A stretch of 34,624 bases of DNA. It comes from Gammaproteobacteria bacterium HGW-Gammaproteobacteria-4. GTDB taxonomy: Bacteria > Pseudomonadota > Gammaproteobacteria > Xanthomonadales > Xanthomonadaceae. Numbering within the stretch: the first letter of the stretch is position 1; each line of letters begins with the position of its first letter. The notes beneath the pieces were generated by a model. That model had not been told where the DNA came from. It saw nothing but the letters and a program-made list of their open reading frames with translations, and ran no database searches. A program made the position numbers and the translations under genes. The stretch is taken from assembly GCA_002839995.1 (NCBI GenBank), contig PGZC01000042.1:1-34624 (forward strand), written 5' to 3'. Below, piece by piece: positions 25,982 to 33,722 of the stretch.

Positions 25982-27426
25982 GCGCTATCGCAGGCTTGAC
26001 ATGTGTCGCTCCCGGAACCGCGCAGGGCATTGCAGACCACCACCACGAACAACACCCCGCCGATGATGGCGATCAGGCCACCCAAGCCCATCAACCCCAT
26101 GCCGGCAACCTCGGAAATCGAGCGCAACGATTGTTCGGCGCCTGCCACCTTGCGCTGCACACCGTAACCGCCCGACCACACCAGGCCCACGATATGCAGC
26201 AGTTGCCCAGCGCCATACAGGCCCGGCTGCCACCTCGCCATGCGTCCACGCGGAGTTCGAAAACCCAGTTGTGGCAACAACAGATACACCAATCCCATCA
26301 GCGCCAGCGTGACGCCGACGATACAACCATGGTAGTGGGCGGGTATCTTGACATTGCTGCCGCTGATGAACACGCCGATCACGCCACCGGCGGCAAACAG
26401 CAGCATCGAGGCCAGCAACGCCGCGCGCAGCGGCGCATGCGCCGGCGAACGCGCCGATTCGACGATGCGCGGGCGGCGCCACAGCGCGACCGCCACCGCA
26501 AACCCGATCGGCACGATCGATACCCCACCGCCCAGCCGCATCGCCCAGGTGTGCAGGTTGCGATGCTCAACGCTGGCGACATCGTGCGCGAGGTAAGCGT
26601 ACGGCGTTACGAATACGCTGGCCAATGCCAGCGCGAGCATCAACAACGCGATGCGCGGGCTGAGCGGTACCCGCGCGCCAATCGCACTGGCCAGCCACAA
26701 CCATGCCACCAGCATCAGCAACGTCCATACGAACTGCAGCGCATGGCCGCCGCCCCAGAACGCTATCTCGTAGTACGCCGCAGGGTCGAGGCTGCGCGGC
26801 GTCAACAGCAACGAGGCCGCGAATGCCAATAGCGCCACCGCGCTTGCAACCACGCTGGCATTGAGCCCGAAACGCAACGCGCCGCTGCCATCGAAGCGCA
26901 ACCCCAATTGCGGCGCCGCGAGCAACCCTCGCAGCACCAGCAACACCGAACCAACCGCGAAAATGGCGACGCCGAACCGGAACACCGAGCCATCGAGCAT
27001 CGGGATGTAATTGGCCATCACCGGCTTGGCGTGTTCGACAAACGGCGCCAACACCATCAACAGGGTGCCGACAACCGCCAACGCCAGTGCCGACCAGCCA
27101 ACAGCCATCGCCGCGGATCGGCTGTTGAGACTCCACAGCATGCCGGCCAGCGCGACAAACCAGACCAGCACCGACAGATCGACATGCACGACCAGCGCAA
27201 CCCGGAAAAAATCGGCAACGGGGAACCACGCGTTGATGCCCGGTGTGCGCGAAAGCACCAGCAACAGCGAATAAACCCCGGCACCGGCCAGCGCCAACAG
27301 CCCGAGCAGCAACCAGCCAAGCACCAGCGCGCGACGACCGCCTGGCGGAATGCCGAGCAGGTAATCGGAAGGGCTTGCCGCTGAAATCGCGAGGTCGGCC
27401 GATGCGGGCGCTGAACTCAGGTTCAT
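25978..27426 (-). CDS. Divergent heme-copper oxidase subunit-I-like membrane protein
   Basis: 482 aa with about 12 hydrophobic helices. The heme-copper fold is suggested by His81 (VVHVDLSVLVWF, helix II low-spin ligand), GGGHALQF at 225-232 (His228, helix VI), and PAHYHG with His364/His366 (helix X, both hemes). The adjacent HH pair of helix VII, normally two copper ligands, is missing; the segment reads VEHRNLHTW (His288, His292). Nothing corresponds to the active-site Tyr of oxygen reductases or the HLWVE Glu of cNOR. The C-terminus carries a CxxC (Cys476, Cys479). It could be a distant NO reductase, a heme-only electron-transfer protein, or an enzyme with another substrate. It overlaps both neighbours by 4 bp. 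Homologues would probably be annotated cbb3-type subunit I. Confidence 0.75.
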   Translation of the reverse strand: MNLSSAPASADLAISAASPSDYLLGIPPGGRRALVLGWLLLGLLALAGAGVYSLLLVLSRTPGINAWFPVADFFRVALVVHVDLSVLVWFVALAGMLWSLNSRSAAMAVGWSALALAVVGTLLMVLAPFVEHAKPVMANYIPMLDGSVFRFGVAIFAVGSVLLVLRGLLAAPQLGLRFDGSGALRFGLNASVVASAVALLAFAASLLLTPRSLDPAAYYEIAFWGGGHALQFVWTLLMLVAWLWLASAIGARVPLSPRIALLMLALALASVFVTPYAYLAHDVASVEHRNLHTWAMRLGGGVSIVPIGFAVAVALWRRPRIVESARSPAHAPLRAALLASMLLFAAGGVIGVFISGSNVKIPAHYHGCIVGVTLALMGLVYLLLPQLGFRTPRGRMARWQPGLYGAGQLLHIVGLVWSGGYGVQRKVAGAEQSLRSISEVAGMGLMGLGGLIAIIGGVLFVVVVCNALRGSGSDTCQACDSA

Positions 27427-27926
27427 TGCAAGGTTATCTCATGCAGGGTAGCGTCAAAATCGATCACCAGGATTTCGGCGGGCGTCAGGGTGATGTCCGC
27501 CTCATGGCGGTAATCGAAGCCTTCGCTGCGCGCGTCGTCCTTGAGCCGTACGGCGATGTGATGTGGCCCCGCATCCACTTCGATGCGCCGATAGATCGTT
27601 GCCGCACCGTCGCTCGACAAGCCCGATGGCGCAGCGATCTGCCGATGCGCAAGCGCGCCATCGATGTCCACCTCCACGATCAGCGGCGAGCGCTCGCGCG
27701 GACAGCGCACCGGCGCGCGCATGTTCGGCGGCAGCCTGGCCAGTTCGTCGATGCTCAGCGTTTCACAATCGCCAAGCAGCTTGCCCTGATGGCTCAAGCT
27801 CAGCTTGATCACCGCCTTGTCTGGCACCAGATGCTGGTACGTTGGCCAGTGCGAAAAGGTGGCAAGCGTCGCGGCGAACACCAGGTACAACAATCCCTGG
27901 CCGATCCATTTCACGATCTCGTTCAC
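27423..27926 (-). CDS. Small anchored periplasmic protein, unknown family
   Basis: 167 aa. One N-terminal transmembrane helix (about 8-24, GQGLLYLVFAATLATF) is followed by a roughly 140-residue exported domain rich in beta-strand patterns, with Cys54 and Cys75 that could pair. I do not recognise the family. Its location between the cytochrome b-FeS protein and the divergent heme-copper subunit, with 4-bp overlaps on both sides, implies a stoichiometric accessory subunit or assembly factor. It is not FixH or CcoP by motif, and has no heme-binding CxxCH. Confidence 0.7.
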   Translation of the reverse strand: MNEIVKWIGQGLLYLVFAATLATFSHWPTYQHLVPDKAVIKLSLSHQGKLLGDCETLSIDELARLPPNMRAPVRCPRERSPLIVEVDIDGALAHRQIAAPSGLSSDGAATIYRRIEVDAGPHHIAVRLKDDARSEGFDYRHEADITLTPAEILVIDFDATLHEITLQ

Positions 27927-29449
27927 GGCCGGACTCCGACCACACGATCGTCGCGTATCGCGCGTACCGCCATTGCCACCGATGGTTCGTCGCCCACGTC
28001 GGCAAAAACGAGCCGATAGCGACTTTTTGGCACATGTCGTCGCAAATGCGGATCACGGCTGCCTGCCAGTCGCTCGGCTGTCCAACGACTGCCCAATCGG
28101 AATTCGCAAGTGCCATTGCTGCAGGCGCTGATCACCACACGGCTGGCGCCACAACGCAGAGCAAACTCGACAAACGCCGGCGGCAACTGCCCCGTGCATG
28201 GCAGCGAAAAGCTGACGACATCATGGCTCTCGACTGCGGCAACACGTGCGCCACGCGCACAACCAAACACCACGATCTTGCCTTTGTCCGATGCCTGCGA
28301 CAGTGCCTCGTGCAGTTGCCTGCGCAAGGTATCCAACGGATGCTGCGGCAGGTCGATACCGGGCGCCAATCGCTGCAAACTGCGGAACGGCGTCGCCGAA
28401 GGACACGAGCCTGCACAGATGCCGCAACCGGCACACCGGTTCGCCGCAACCACAGCCAGTTGCATCCCGGGCTTTGCGTTCGGGTGCGGCTGCAGCGTGA
28501 TCGCGACGTACGGGCAGTCATCGACACAGCGCCGGCACCCATTGCAATTGCCGGGGTCGACCACCGCCACCGGCTGCGATGCGCGAATACGCAACGGCAA
28601 CGCCAACAGGATCAGCAACACGAAGATCACCAGCACCAGCACGACGCCGGGGGAAGTGGCATCGGCGAGGGGATGCAAGTGCAGCAATATCCAGTCGAAC
28701 GCCAGCGCCGTCGGCGCAACCGCCATATCCGCCGGCGCCTGGCTCGACACCGGCAGCCACGCCGCCAGCAACATCAACGTCGCGATGACACCCAGCGACA
28801 GCGATCGCACCGGCACCATCGTCGGGCGATGTATGCGCTGCAGGTGAAACCAAAGACCGAACAGCATCAGCAGCGGCACGCCCAGATGGATGAACACCAG
28901 CAATGAAAACAGCCGATCGGAAACCGCATCGGCATTGACGAAATTGCGGGTCAGCGAAGCAGCCAGCAACGGCACATGATCCAGCAATTCGGCGCTGGCG
29001 ACTGCCGAGTATTGGCCGAGCTTGTCCCAGTTGAGCCAGAATCCGCCGATCGCGCTGATGTACACGAACACCAGCAACGGCACCCCGGTCAGCCAACTGG
29101 CACGACGAAAACCGGTGCTGCGGCCAAGCACCCACTCGCGCAGCAGATGCAATACGGCGATCAGCAGGAATCCGTCTGCCGCATAACGATGCATGCTGCG
29201 CAGCCAGCCACCGGGAAACGGTTGCTGGCGCGACAACGTATCGATCGACCGCCAACCGCCGGTCGCCGAGGGTTCGAATACCACATACAGATAAACTCCG
29301 CTGATCAGCAACAGCAGCAACAGCAGGCAAGCCACCGCGCCAAGCTGGGCGAGCGGATTGGCGCCAGACGCGAACACACGCGCCAGAATGCGCTCCAGGC
29401 GCATCCACGCGACGCGCGGAGTTGCGCGCAGGGCCGGCAGCGCCATCAT
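27923..29449 (-). CDS. Cytochrome b fused to two 4Fe-4S clusters and a FlpD/MvhD domain
   Basis: 508 aa from the ATG at 29449, which overlaps the SCO stop as ATGA and has GGGAG just upstream; the longer frame to 29488 is unlikely. Residues 1-290: cytochrome b with His87/His101 and His188/His202. Then two 4Fe-4S motifs (Cys302, 305, 308, 312 and Cys339, 342, 345, 349). The C-terminal domain (about 390-490) has VVFGCARG, LPCTGQL and ACSNGTCEFRLGS-x4-ER, matching the FlpD/MvhD hydrogenase iron-sulfur subunit, which passes electrons in HdrA-type complexes. It probably shuttles electrons between an unknown iron-sulfur donor or acceptor and membrane hemes. It is clearly paralogous to the cytochrome b-reductase at 24062-25981. 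Confidence 0.85.
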   Translation of the reverse strand: MMALPALRATPRVAWMRLERILARVFASGANPLAQLGAVACLLLLLLLISGVYLYVVFEPSATGGWRSIDTLSRQQPFPGGWLRSMHRYAADGFLLIAVLHLLREWVLGRSTGFRRASWLTGVPLLVFVYISAIGGFWLNWDKLGQYSAVASAELLDHVPLLAASLTRNFVNADAVSDRLFSLLVFIHLGVPLLMLFGLWFHLQRIHRPTMVPVRSLSLGVIATLMLLAAWLPVSSQAPADMAVAPTALAFDWILLHLHPLADATSPGVVLVLVIFVLLILLALPLRIRASQPVAVVDPGNCNGCRRCVDDCPYVAITLQPHPNAKPGMQLAVVAANRCAGCGICAGSCPSATPFRSLQRLAPGIDLPQHPLDTLRRQLHEALSQASDKGKIVVFGCARGARVAAVESHDVVSFSLPCTGQLPPAFVEFALRCGASRVVISACSNGTCEFRLGSRWTAERLAGSRDPHLRRHVPKSRYRLVFADVGDEPSVAMAVRAIRDDRVVGVRP

Positions 29450-30291
29450 GATGCACGCTCCCGGCGCATGGCCCGGCGCGCGCGCCACTCCTGCAGCAAC
29501 AGGATCAACAGGGTCGATACAAAGGTGAGAAAACCGGCAATCTCGATGTACAACGAATAATCGACCCGATACTTGCCGGTGCGCGGGTCATACACCGAAC
29601 ACAGGATGCGTATCTTGGACAGCACATCGGAAAAGCTGCTGCGGGCGAGTACCGACGTGCTCAGCAACGACCCGGACAGCAACCGCCGCAACGGCTCGCC
29701 CAGCGAATCGGCGGTAAAGGCATCGCCGTAGACCTGATTTTGAATCCGGCCTTCGGCATCGACAATACTGACCTGCAGCGTATGCTCGAAGCCGATCGGG
29801 GTGGCCACATAGCTGAAACCAAAATCGCGCGCCAGCGCGGCAACATCCGACGCGCGCGGACTCAGGAACTCCCAGTTTTTGTCATCGATCTGCTGCTGCA
29901 AAGCGAACGCGTGCATCGCCATCGGCGAATCGGTTGGCTGGTTGAAGCCGATGCTGATGACGTGGAATTGATCGACCCCGAACCGATCGCGCATGGCGGC
30001 AACCGCGCGGTGCAATGCGCGAGTGCTGGTCGGGCAGACCCGAAAACAGCCGGTGTAGACGAAGTTGACCAACAGCGGTTTGCCGCGAAACTGCGCCAGC
30101 GAGCGTGGCTGATTTGTGCGATCGCGCAGCGTGTAATCGGCGGGTTGATGGCCAATCGCTTGCTGGCTGGTGCGCAACGCCGCCGCCTGATCAAGGCCGA
30201 ACGCCGGCAACGCGCTCGCCTCAACCGGCGCCGCGTACAGCCTCGATGCGGCGAATAACCACCATGCGAGCAGGCAGGCCAGACGGCACAT
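29446..30291 (-). CDS. SCO1/SenC-family copper chaperone with a C-terminal membrane anchor
   Basis: 281 aa. A signal peptide (about 1-21) precedes a thioredoxin-fold domain with the copper-binding Cys82-x3-Cys86 (YTGCFRVCPTS) and His170 (GFEHTLQ), the normal SCO triad. Function: delivers copper to, or reduces, the CuA site of subunit II. Unusually a second hydrophobic helix (about 250-268) near the C-terminus would anchor the domain from the other end; most SCO proteins have only the N-terminal anchor. It follows heme O synthase by 6 bp. A senC gene belongs to the sNOR operons of ammonia oxidisers (norSY-senC), which supports the cluster assignment. Confidence 0.88.
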   Translation of the reverse strand: MCRLACLLAWWLFAASRLYAAPVEASALPAFGLDQAAALRTSQQAIGHQPADYTLRDRTNQPRSLAQFRGKPLLVNFVYTGCFRVCPTSTRALHRAVAAMRDRFGVDQFHVISIGFNQPTDSPMAMHAFALQQQIDDKNWEFLSPRASDVAALARDFGFSYVATPIGFEHTLQVSIVDAEGRIQNQVYGDAFTADSLGEPLRRLLSGSLLSTSVLARSSFSDVLSKIRILCSVYDPRTGKYRVDYSLYIEIAGFLTFVSTLLILLLQEWRARRAMRRERAS

Positions 30292-30297
30292 CGGCGG

Positions 30298-31194
30298 TTA
30301 GCGCAATGCCGCATCAAAGCAGGCAGCGATCAACACCGCACTGAGTTGCAGCAGTGATGCGAGAAAGCAGCGGATCGCGGTCTGACGATCTTGCAGCCGG
30401 GCCAGTTGTGCAGCCCGGCATATGAAATAGGCACCGCCCACTGCGGCACCCACCAGGTACAGCGCGCCCATCCCGAAACCGACCGGTGCAATGGAGGCCA
30501 GCACCAGCGCCCATGTGCTCAGATACACCACCCGCGCCGCACGCCTGCTGCCCACCACCACCGGCAACATGGGTATTCCGGCCGCCTTGTAGTCGCTTTG
30601 CCCGGCAATCGCCAGACTCCAGAAATGCGGCGGCGTCCACAGGAACAGGATCAGCGCGAACAGCCACGGCAACGGGCCGAACGCGGGATTGGCGGCAGCA
30701 CCGCCAGCCAGCACCGCGAAGCTGCCCGACAGCCCACCGACGACGATATTCAGCCAACTGCGGCGCTTCAACCACACCGTGTAGACGATGGCATAGAAAA
30801 ACGCACCGAGAAACACGAACATCGCCGCCAGCGGGTTGACCAGCAGCCAGACGGTTCCCACACCCGCTGCCAGCATCAACGCGAACAGCAACAACCAGGC
30901 ACGGTGCCGCGGCAACACACCGGTGACAAACGCGCGGTTGCGGGTACGCAGCATCAAGCGGTCGGTGGCGTGTTCATGATACTGGTTGAACGCGCCGGCA
31001 CTGGCCGATGCCATCAAGGTGCCCAACGTCAGCACCAGAGCCTGCATCGCGCCGGCGTCCCCGCCCGGAGTCACCACAAAACCCACCAGCGCGGTGATCG
31101 CGATCAACGTGCCAATGCGCAGCTTGAACAAACCGATCACCGCGCGCACCAGGCCCGGCGCGGAAGCCTCGGGTACCGCCAGCACGGTATTCAT
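30298..31194 (-). CDS. cyoE: Protoheme IX farnesyltransferase (heme O synthase)
   Basis: 298-aa UbiA-family membrane enzyme with about nine helices that adds farnesyl to heme b to give heme O. The first motif is FNQYHEHATDRLMLRTRNR (residues 69-87), where the usual N-x3-D-x-D-x-D reads Asn70, Glu74, Ala76, Asp78, so two Asp are changed. The second motif DYKAAGIPMLPVV is intact. Its place next to the heme-copper genes implies that the reductase uses heme O or A rather than only heme b. No heme A synthase (ctaA) is in the window. Confidence 0.9.
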   Translation of the reverse strand: MNTVLAVPEASAPGLVRAVIGLFKLRIGTLIAITALVGFVVTPGGDAGAMQALVLTLGTLMASASAGAFNQYHEHATDRLMLRTRNRAFVTGVLPRHRAWLLLFALMLAAGVGTVWLLVNPLAAMFVFLGAFFYAIVYTVWLKRRSWLNIVVGGLSGSFAVLAGGAAANPAFGPLPWLFALILFLWTPPHFWSLAIAGQSDYKAAGIPMLPVVVGSRRAARVVYLSTWALVLASIAPVGFGMGALYLVGAAVGGAYFICRAAQLARLQDRQTAIRCFLASLLQLSAVLIAACFDAALR

Positions 31195-31270
31195 GACATG
31201 GCGCCTCCGTAACGAATGTTCAGCCGCAAGCGGTTGCCCGGCACGACACGCTGTGCAACCGCTGCCCGCA

Positions 31271-32974
31271 TCAGCTCAAGCCCCACAGCGTCGAGAGATA
31301 TTTCCAGTTGATGAAGTAATACAGGACGAACGACACCAGGAACACCATCGCCAACACGAATGTGCCGGGTGCGGCAAAACCCATCGAACCATAGCTTTGC
31401 ACGGCCACCGAGGACGGCGCGGTCAACGGAATCGGCGTGGCCTGCGCACTGGCGGTACCGCGCTCCAGACGCTTGCCCCACAACAACGAGCCAACGGTGA
31501 TATAGATGTAAATCGCACCGCCGATGATTGCCGCCACGCCGGCAATGCCCACCAATCCCATCATCAGGTAAGCCGCGCCGGGCCACTCATACGCAAGCGC
31601 GTTGCCGCCGAAAGCCATGTCCCAATGCCGCCGCGACACGCCAAGGGTGCCGGCGCCCATCATCACCAGACAGAAGAAATACATCGAAAACCCGAACAGG
31701 TACGGCTGCCATTTGGCCAAACCCGGGTTGATCATCTCGCGCTTGAACAGCACCGGGATCAGGAAATAGGTCAACGCCATGAACGACAACGTGGTACCGA
31801 CGACCACGGTGGCATGGAAATGACCCGGCACGTAGATCGTGTTGTGGATGATCATGTTCAACTGCTCGGTGCCCATCATCACCCCGGATATGCCGCCGAG
31901 GAATCCGAATCCGATGATCGAAATGAACACGCCGGAGAATGTCGGATTGCCCCATGGTGCCTTGCGCAACCACTCGAACAGACCCTTGTCGTACCCCTTG
32001 GCGCGCTGCGCCACTTCGATCGCACCGGGGATGGTCAGGCCATGGATCATCGATGCCAGCACCGCGAAATACATGAAGTAGCTGGTGTTGACGATCTTCC
32101 ACTCGGTGCTCATGCCCGGGTCGGCCAGCAGATGGTGCGCACTGGCCAGTTGCAGGAACAGGATATACAGCAGGAACGCGCCGCGACTGACCCGCTCCGA
32201 CATCGGCTTGGCACCGAAGGCGATTGCCGCAACCGCGTACCAGATCGAGATATGCGCAGCGACATTGATCTGCTGCGATGAGTGGCCGAACGCCCACCAG
32301 ATGGTGCGGTAAACCAGCGGATCGACGCGGTCGATCAACCCCACCGACAACAGATAGGTGGGAACCAGAATGATCGCACCGGAGGCGATGGTGAATACCG
32401 CGATGATGCAGGCGGTGATCGCACCGAACGTTACCAACGGCACCGACCCCTGATACGTCCTGTCGCGCTTGGCAACCACCAGCGTGCCGAGAAAAACGAA
32501 GCAGGCCACCAGGGCGCCGACCGCAAACAGGATCAGGCCAAGATAAAACGACGGCGCCGCCATCATCGGCACGTACGAGGTCATCATCACACTCGATGCG
32601 CCCTGGTAGACCGCAATGTTGTTGGTCACCGCGCCGATCAGCATCAACGCGAATGCCAGCCAGGCAAGCCTTGGCGTCGCCAATCGACAGCGCAGCAGGG
32701 TCGATGAACAAAAATACAGCACGGCGATCTCGAAGAAGATGATCCAGAAGATCAGCATGTCGATGCCGTGCGCTGTCAACACCTGATAGAAGGTGCTGGC
32801 TTCGAGCCAATGGATTGCCGGCCAACGCGTCAGCACGACACCAATCGCGAGAATGCCGCCGAGCAGCAGAAACACCACTGCGGCAACAGCGTTGGCGACC
32901 ATCAACTTTTCGGCATTTGCTTCGAACTGCAGCCCGGATCGTGGGCAGGTCCGATAAGTGGTTGCTTGAGACAT
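31271..32974 (-). CDS. norS: B-family heme-copper subunit I, probable sNOR-type nitric oxide reductase catalytic subunit
   Basis: 567 aa, about 13-14 helices. Metal ligands are complete: His69 (TAHGIDM), His231, His280-His281 (SAHHLLADPG), His385 and His387 (VPGHFHATV). The helix VI motif, HPxVY in oxygen reductases, is HSSQQ (231-235), so the tyrosine that cross-links to histidine is Gln235 and the Glu of A-family enzymes is absent. DPLVYRTIWW before helix VI and the HHxxADPG-x3-EWK stretch follow the ba3 (B-family) pattern closely. Loss of that Tyr is a mark of NO reductases that arose within the heme-copper superfamily. Together with a CuA subunit II and SCO it resembles norSY-senC (sNOR). 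NO reduction is inferred, not shown; a non-proton-pumping oxidase variant is the alternative. Confidence 0.75.
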   Translation of the reverse strand: MSQATTYRTCPRSGLQFEANAEKLMVANAVAAVVFLLLGGILAIGVVLTRWPAIHWLEASTFYQVLTAHGIDMLIFWIIFFEIAVLYFCSSTLLRCRLATPRLAWLAFALMLIGAVTNNIAVYQGASSVMMTSYVPMMAAPSFYLGLILFAVGALVACFVFLGTLVVAKRDRTYQGSVPLVTFGAITACIIAVFTIASGAIILVPTYLLSVGLIDRVDPLVYRTIWWAFGHSSQQINVAAHISIWYAVAAIAFGAKPMSERVSRGAFLLYILFLQLASAHHLLADPGMSTEWKIVNTSYFMYFAVLASMIHGLTIPGAIEVAQRAKGYDKGLFEWLRKAPWGNPTFSGVFISIIGFGFLGGISGVMMGTEQLNMIIHNTIYVPGHFHATVVVGTTLSFMALTYFLIPVLFKREMINPGLAKWQPYLFGFSMYFFCLVMMGAGTLGVSRRHWDMAFGGNALAYEWPGAAYLMMGLVGIAGVAAIIGGAIYIYITVGSLLWGKRLERGTASAQATPIPLTAPSSVAVQSYGSMGFAAPGTFVLAMVFLVSFVLYYFINWKYLSTLWGLS

Positions 32975-32986
32975 GATCGGCCTCCG

Positions 32987-33526
32987 CTATTTGACGTAGA
33001 TGCGACCGACCATCATGTGATGGCCGATTCCGCAATATTCGTTGCATACCACCGAGAACTCGCCACTCTGATTCGGCGTGATCGTCACTACGTGCTCATA
33101 GCCCGGAACAATCTGGATATTGATGTTCGCTGGCTGCAACGAAAACCCGTGGTTGTAGTCCATCGACGTCAAATGCAGACGATAGGTCTTGCCCTTCTCG
33201 AACTCGAGGATCGGCCAGAAATTCCACAGCCGCGCGGTCAGGTAGACATCGCTGCCGGGCGGCGGCGCCACCACCGGTATCTGCGCATCGGTTTCGGTAC
33301 GAACCGTGTATTGATCGACCATCGCCTGTGCCTTGCCGGCGAACTGCTCGTTCGTGGTTCGATAGGTTTCGGTGGAGAGATTCTGCTGGCCGTAGGCGTG
33401 CCAGTAGATCATCATGAAAAACATGACCATGCACCAGACAAAAGCGATCGCGATCCAGGTTCCTTCGACGCGATCCAGCGGATGCTTCCACCACAGTCGT
33501 TCTGCAGGCGGCAATATGGCGCTCAT
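32987..33526 (-). CDS. norY: CuA-containing subunit II (sNOR type)
   Basis: 179 aa with one N-terminal transmembrane helix (about 22-43) and a periplasmic cupredoxin domain. The CuA site is intact: His126 (MDYNHGFS), Cys161-x3-Cys165, Glu163 backbone ligand, His169 and Met172 in CNEYCGIGHHMM. The single helix and the NxYCGxGH pattern match ba3-type subunit II rather than the two-helix A-family form. CuA implies a soluble cytochrome c or cupredoxin donor, yet none is encoded in the cluster. Start 12 bp upstream of norS, probably co-translated. Confidence 0.82.
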   Translation of the reverse strand: MSAILPPAERLWWKHPLDRVEGTWIAIAFVWCMVMFFMMIYWHAYGQQNLSTETYRTTNEQFAGKAQAMVDQYTVRTETDAQIPVVAPPPGSDVYLTARLWNFWPILEFEKGKTYRLHLTSMDYNHGFSLQPANINIQIVPGYEHVVTITPNQSGEFSVVCNEYCGIGHHMMVGRIYVK

Positions 33527-33560
33527 GCGTAGTTCCTCGTTGGCGATTGCGCTGGGGGGG

Positions 33561-33722
33561 TTATTTCGCGAGCGGGATGGTGAGAATGTCGATCACGCCC
33601 CAAAGGGTGTACACCACCATCGGAATCATCACCCCGAAGAACAGCAGCAAAAACGGGTTGTCGAGCAATTGCTGCATCATCGGAATCTTTTCCTGCTCGT
33701 CGTTTGTCCGATCGGTGTCCAT
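33561..33722 (-). CDS. Small single-helix membrane protein, first gene of the cluster
   Basis: 53 aa from the ATG at 33722, chosen because GGGGAG lies 8 nt upstream; a longer frame to 33770 lacks such a site. A charged N-terminus (MDTDRTNDEQEKIPMM) precedes one hydrophobic helix (FLLLFFGVMIPMVVYTLWGVI). Probably a small structural subunit, comparable in position and size to CcoQ/subunit IV-like proteins; no family recognised. It stands 34 bp before norY on the same strand. Confidence 0.65.
   Translation of the reverse strand: MDTDRTNDEQEKIPMMQQLLDNPFLLLFFGVMIPMVVYTLWGVIDILTIPLAK

Noticed and set aside
25978-27426. Canonical cbb3 oxidase subunit I (ccoN)
   Set aside because: No ccoO/ccoP partners, no CxxCH cytochromes and no HH copper pair, so the cbb3 label is not supported.
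31230-31262. Hairpin between norS and cyoE as a terminator
   Set aside because: Only a 7-bp stem with a 19-nt loop and no T-run; not enough to split the cluster.
31271-32974. Ordinary ba3 or aa3 cytochrome c oxidase
   Set aside because: The overall fold fits ba3, but the helix VI Tyr is replaced by Gln, which oxygen reductases do not tolerate; retained only as an alternative.
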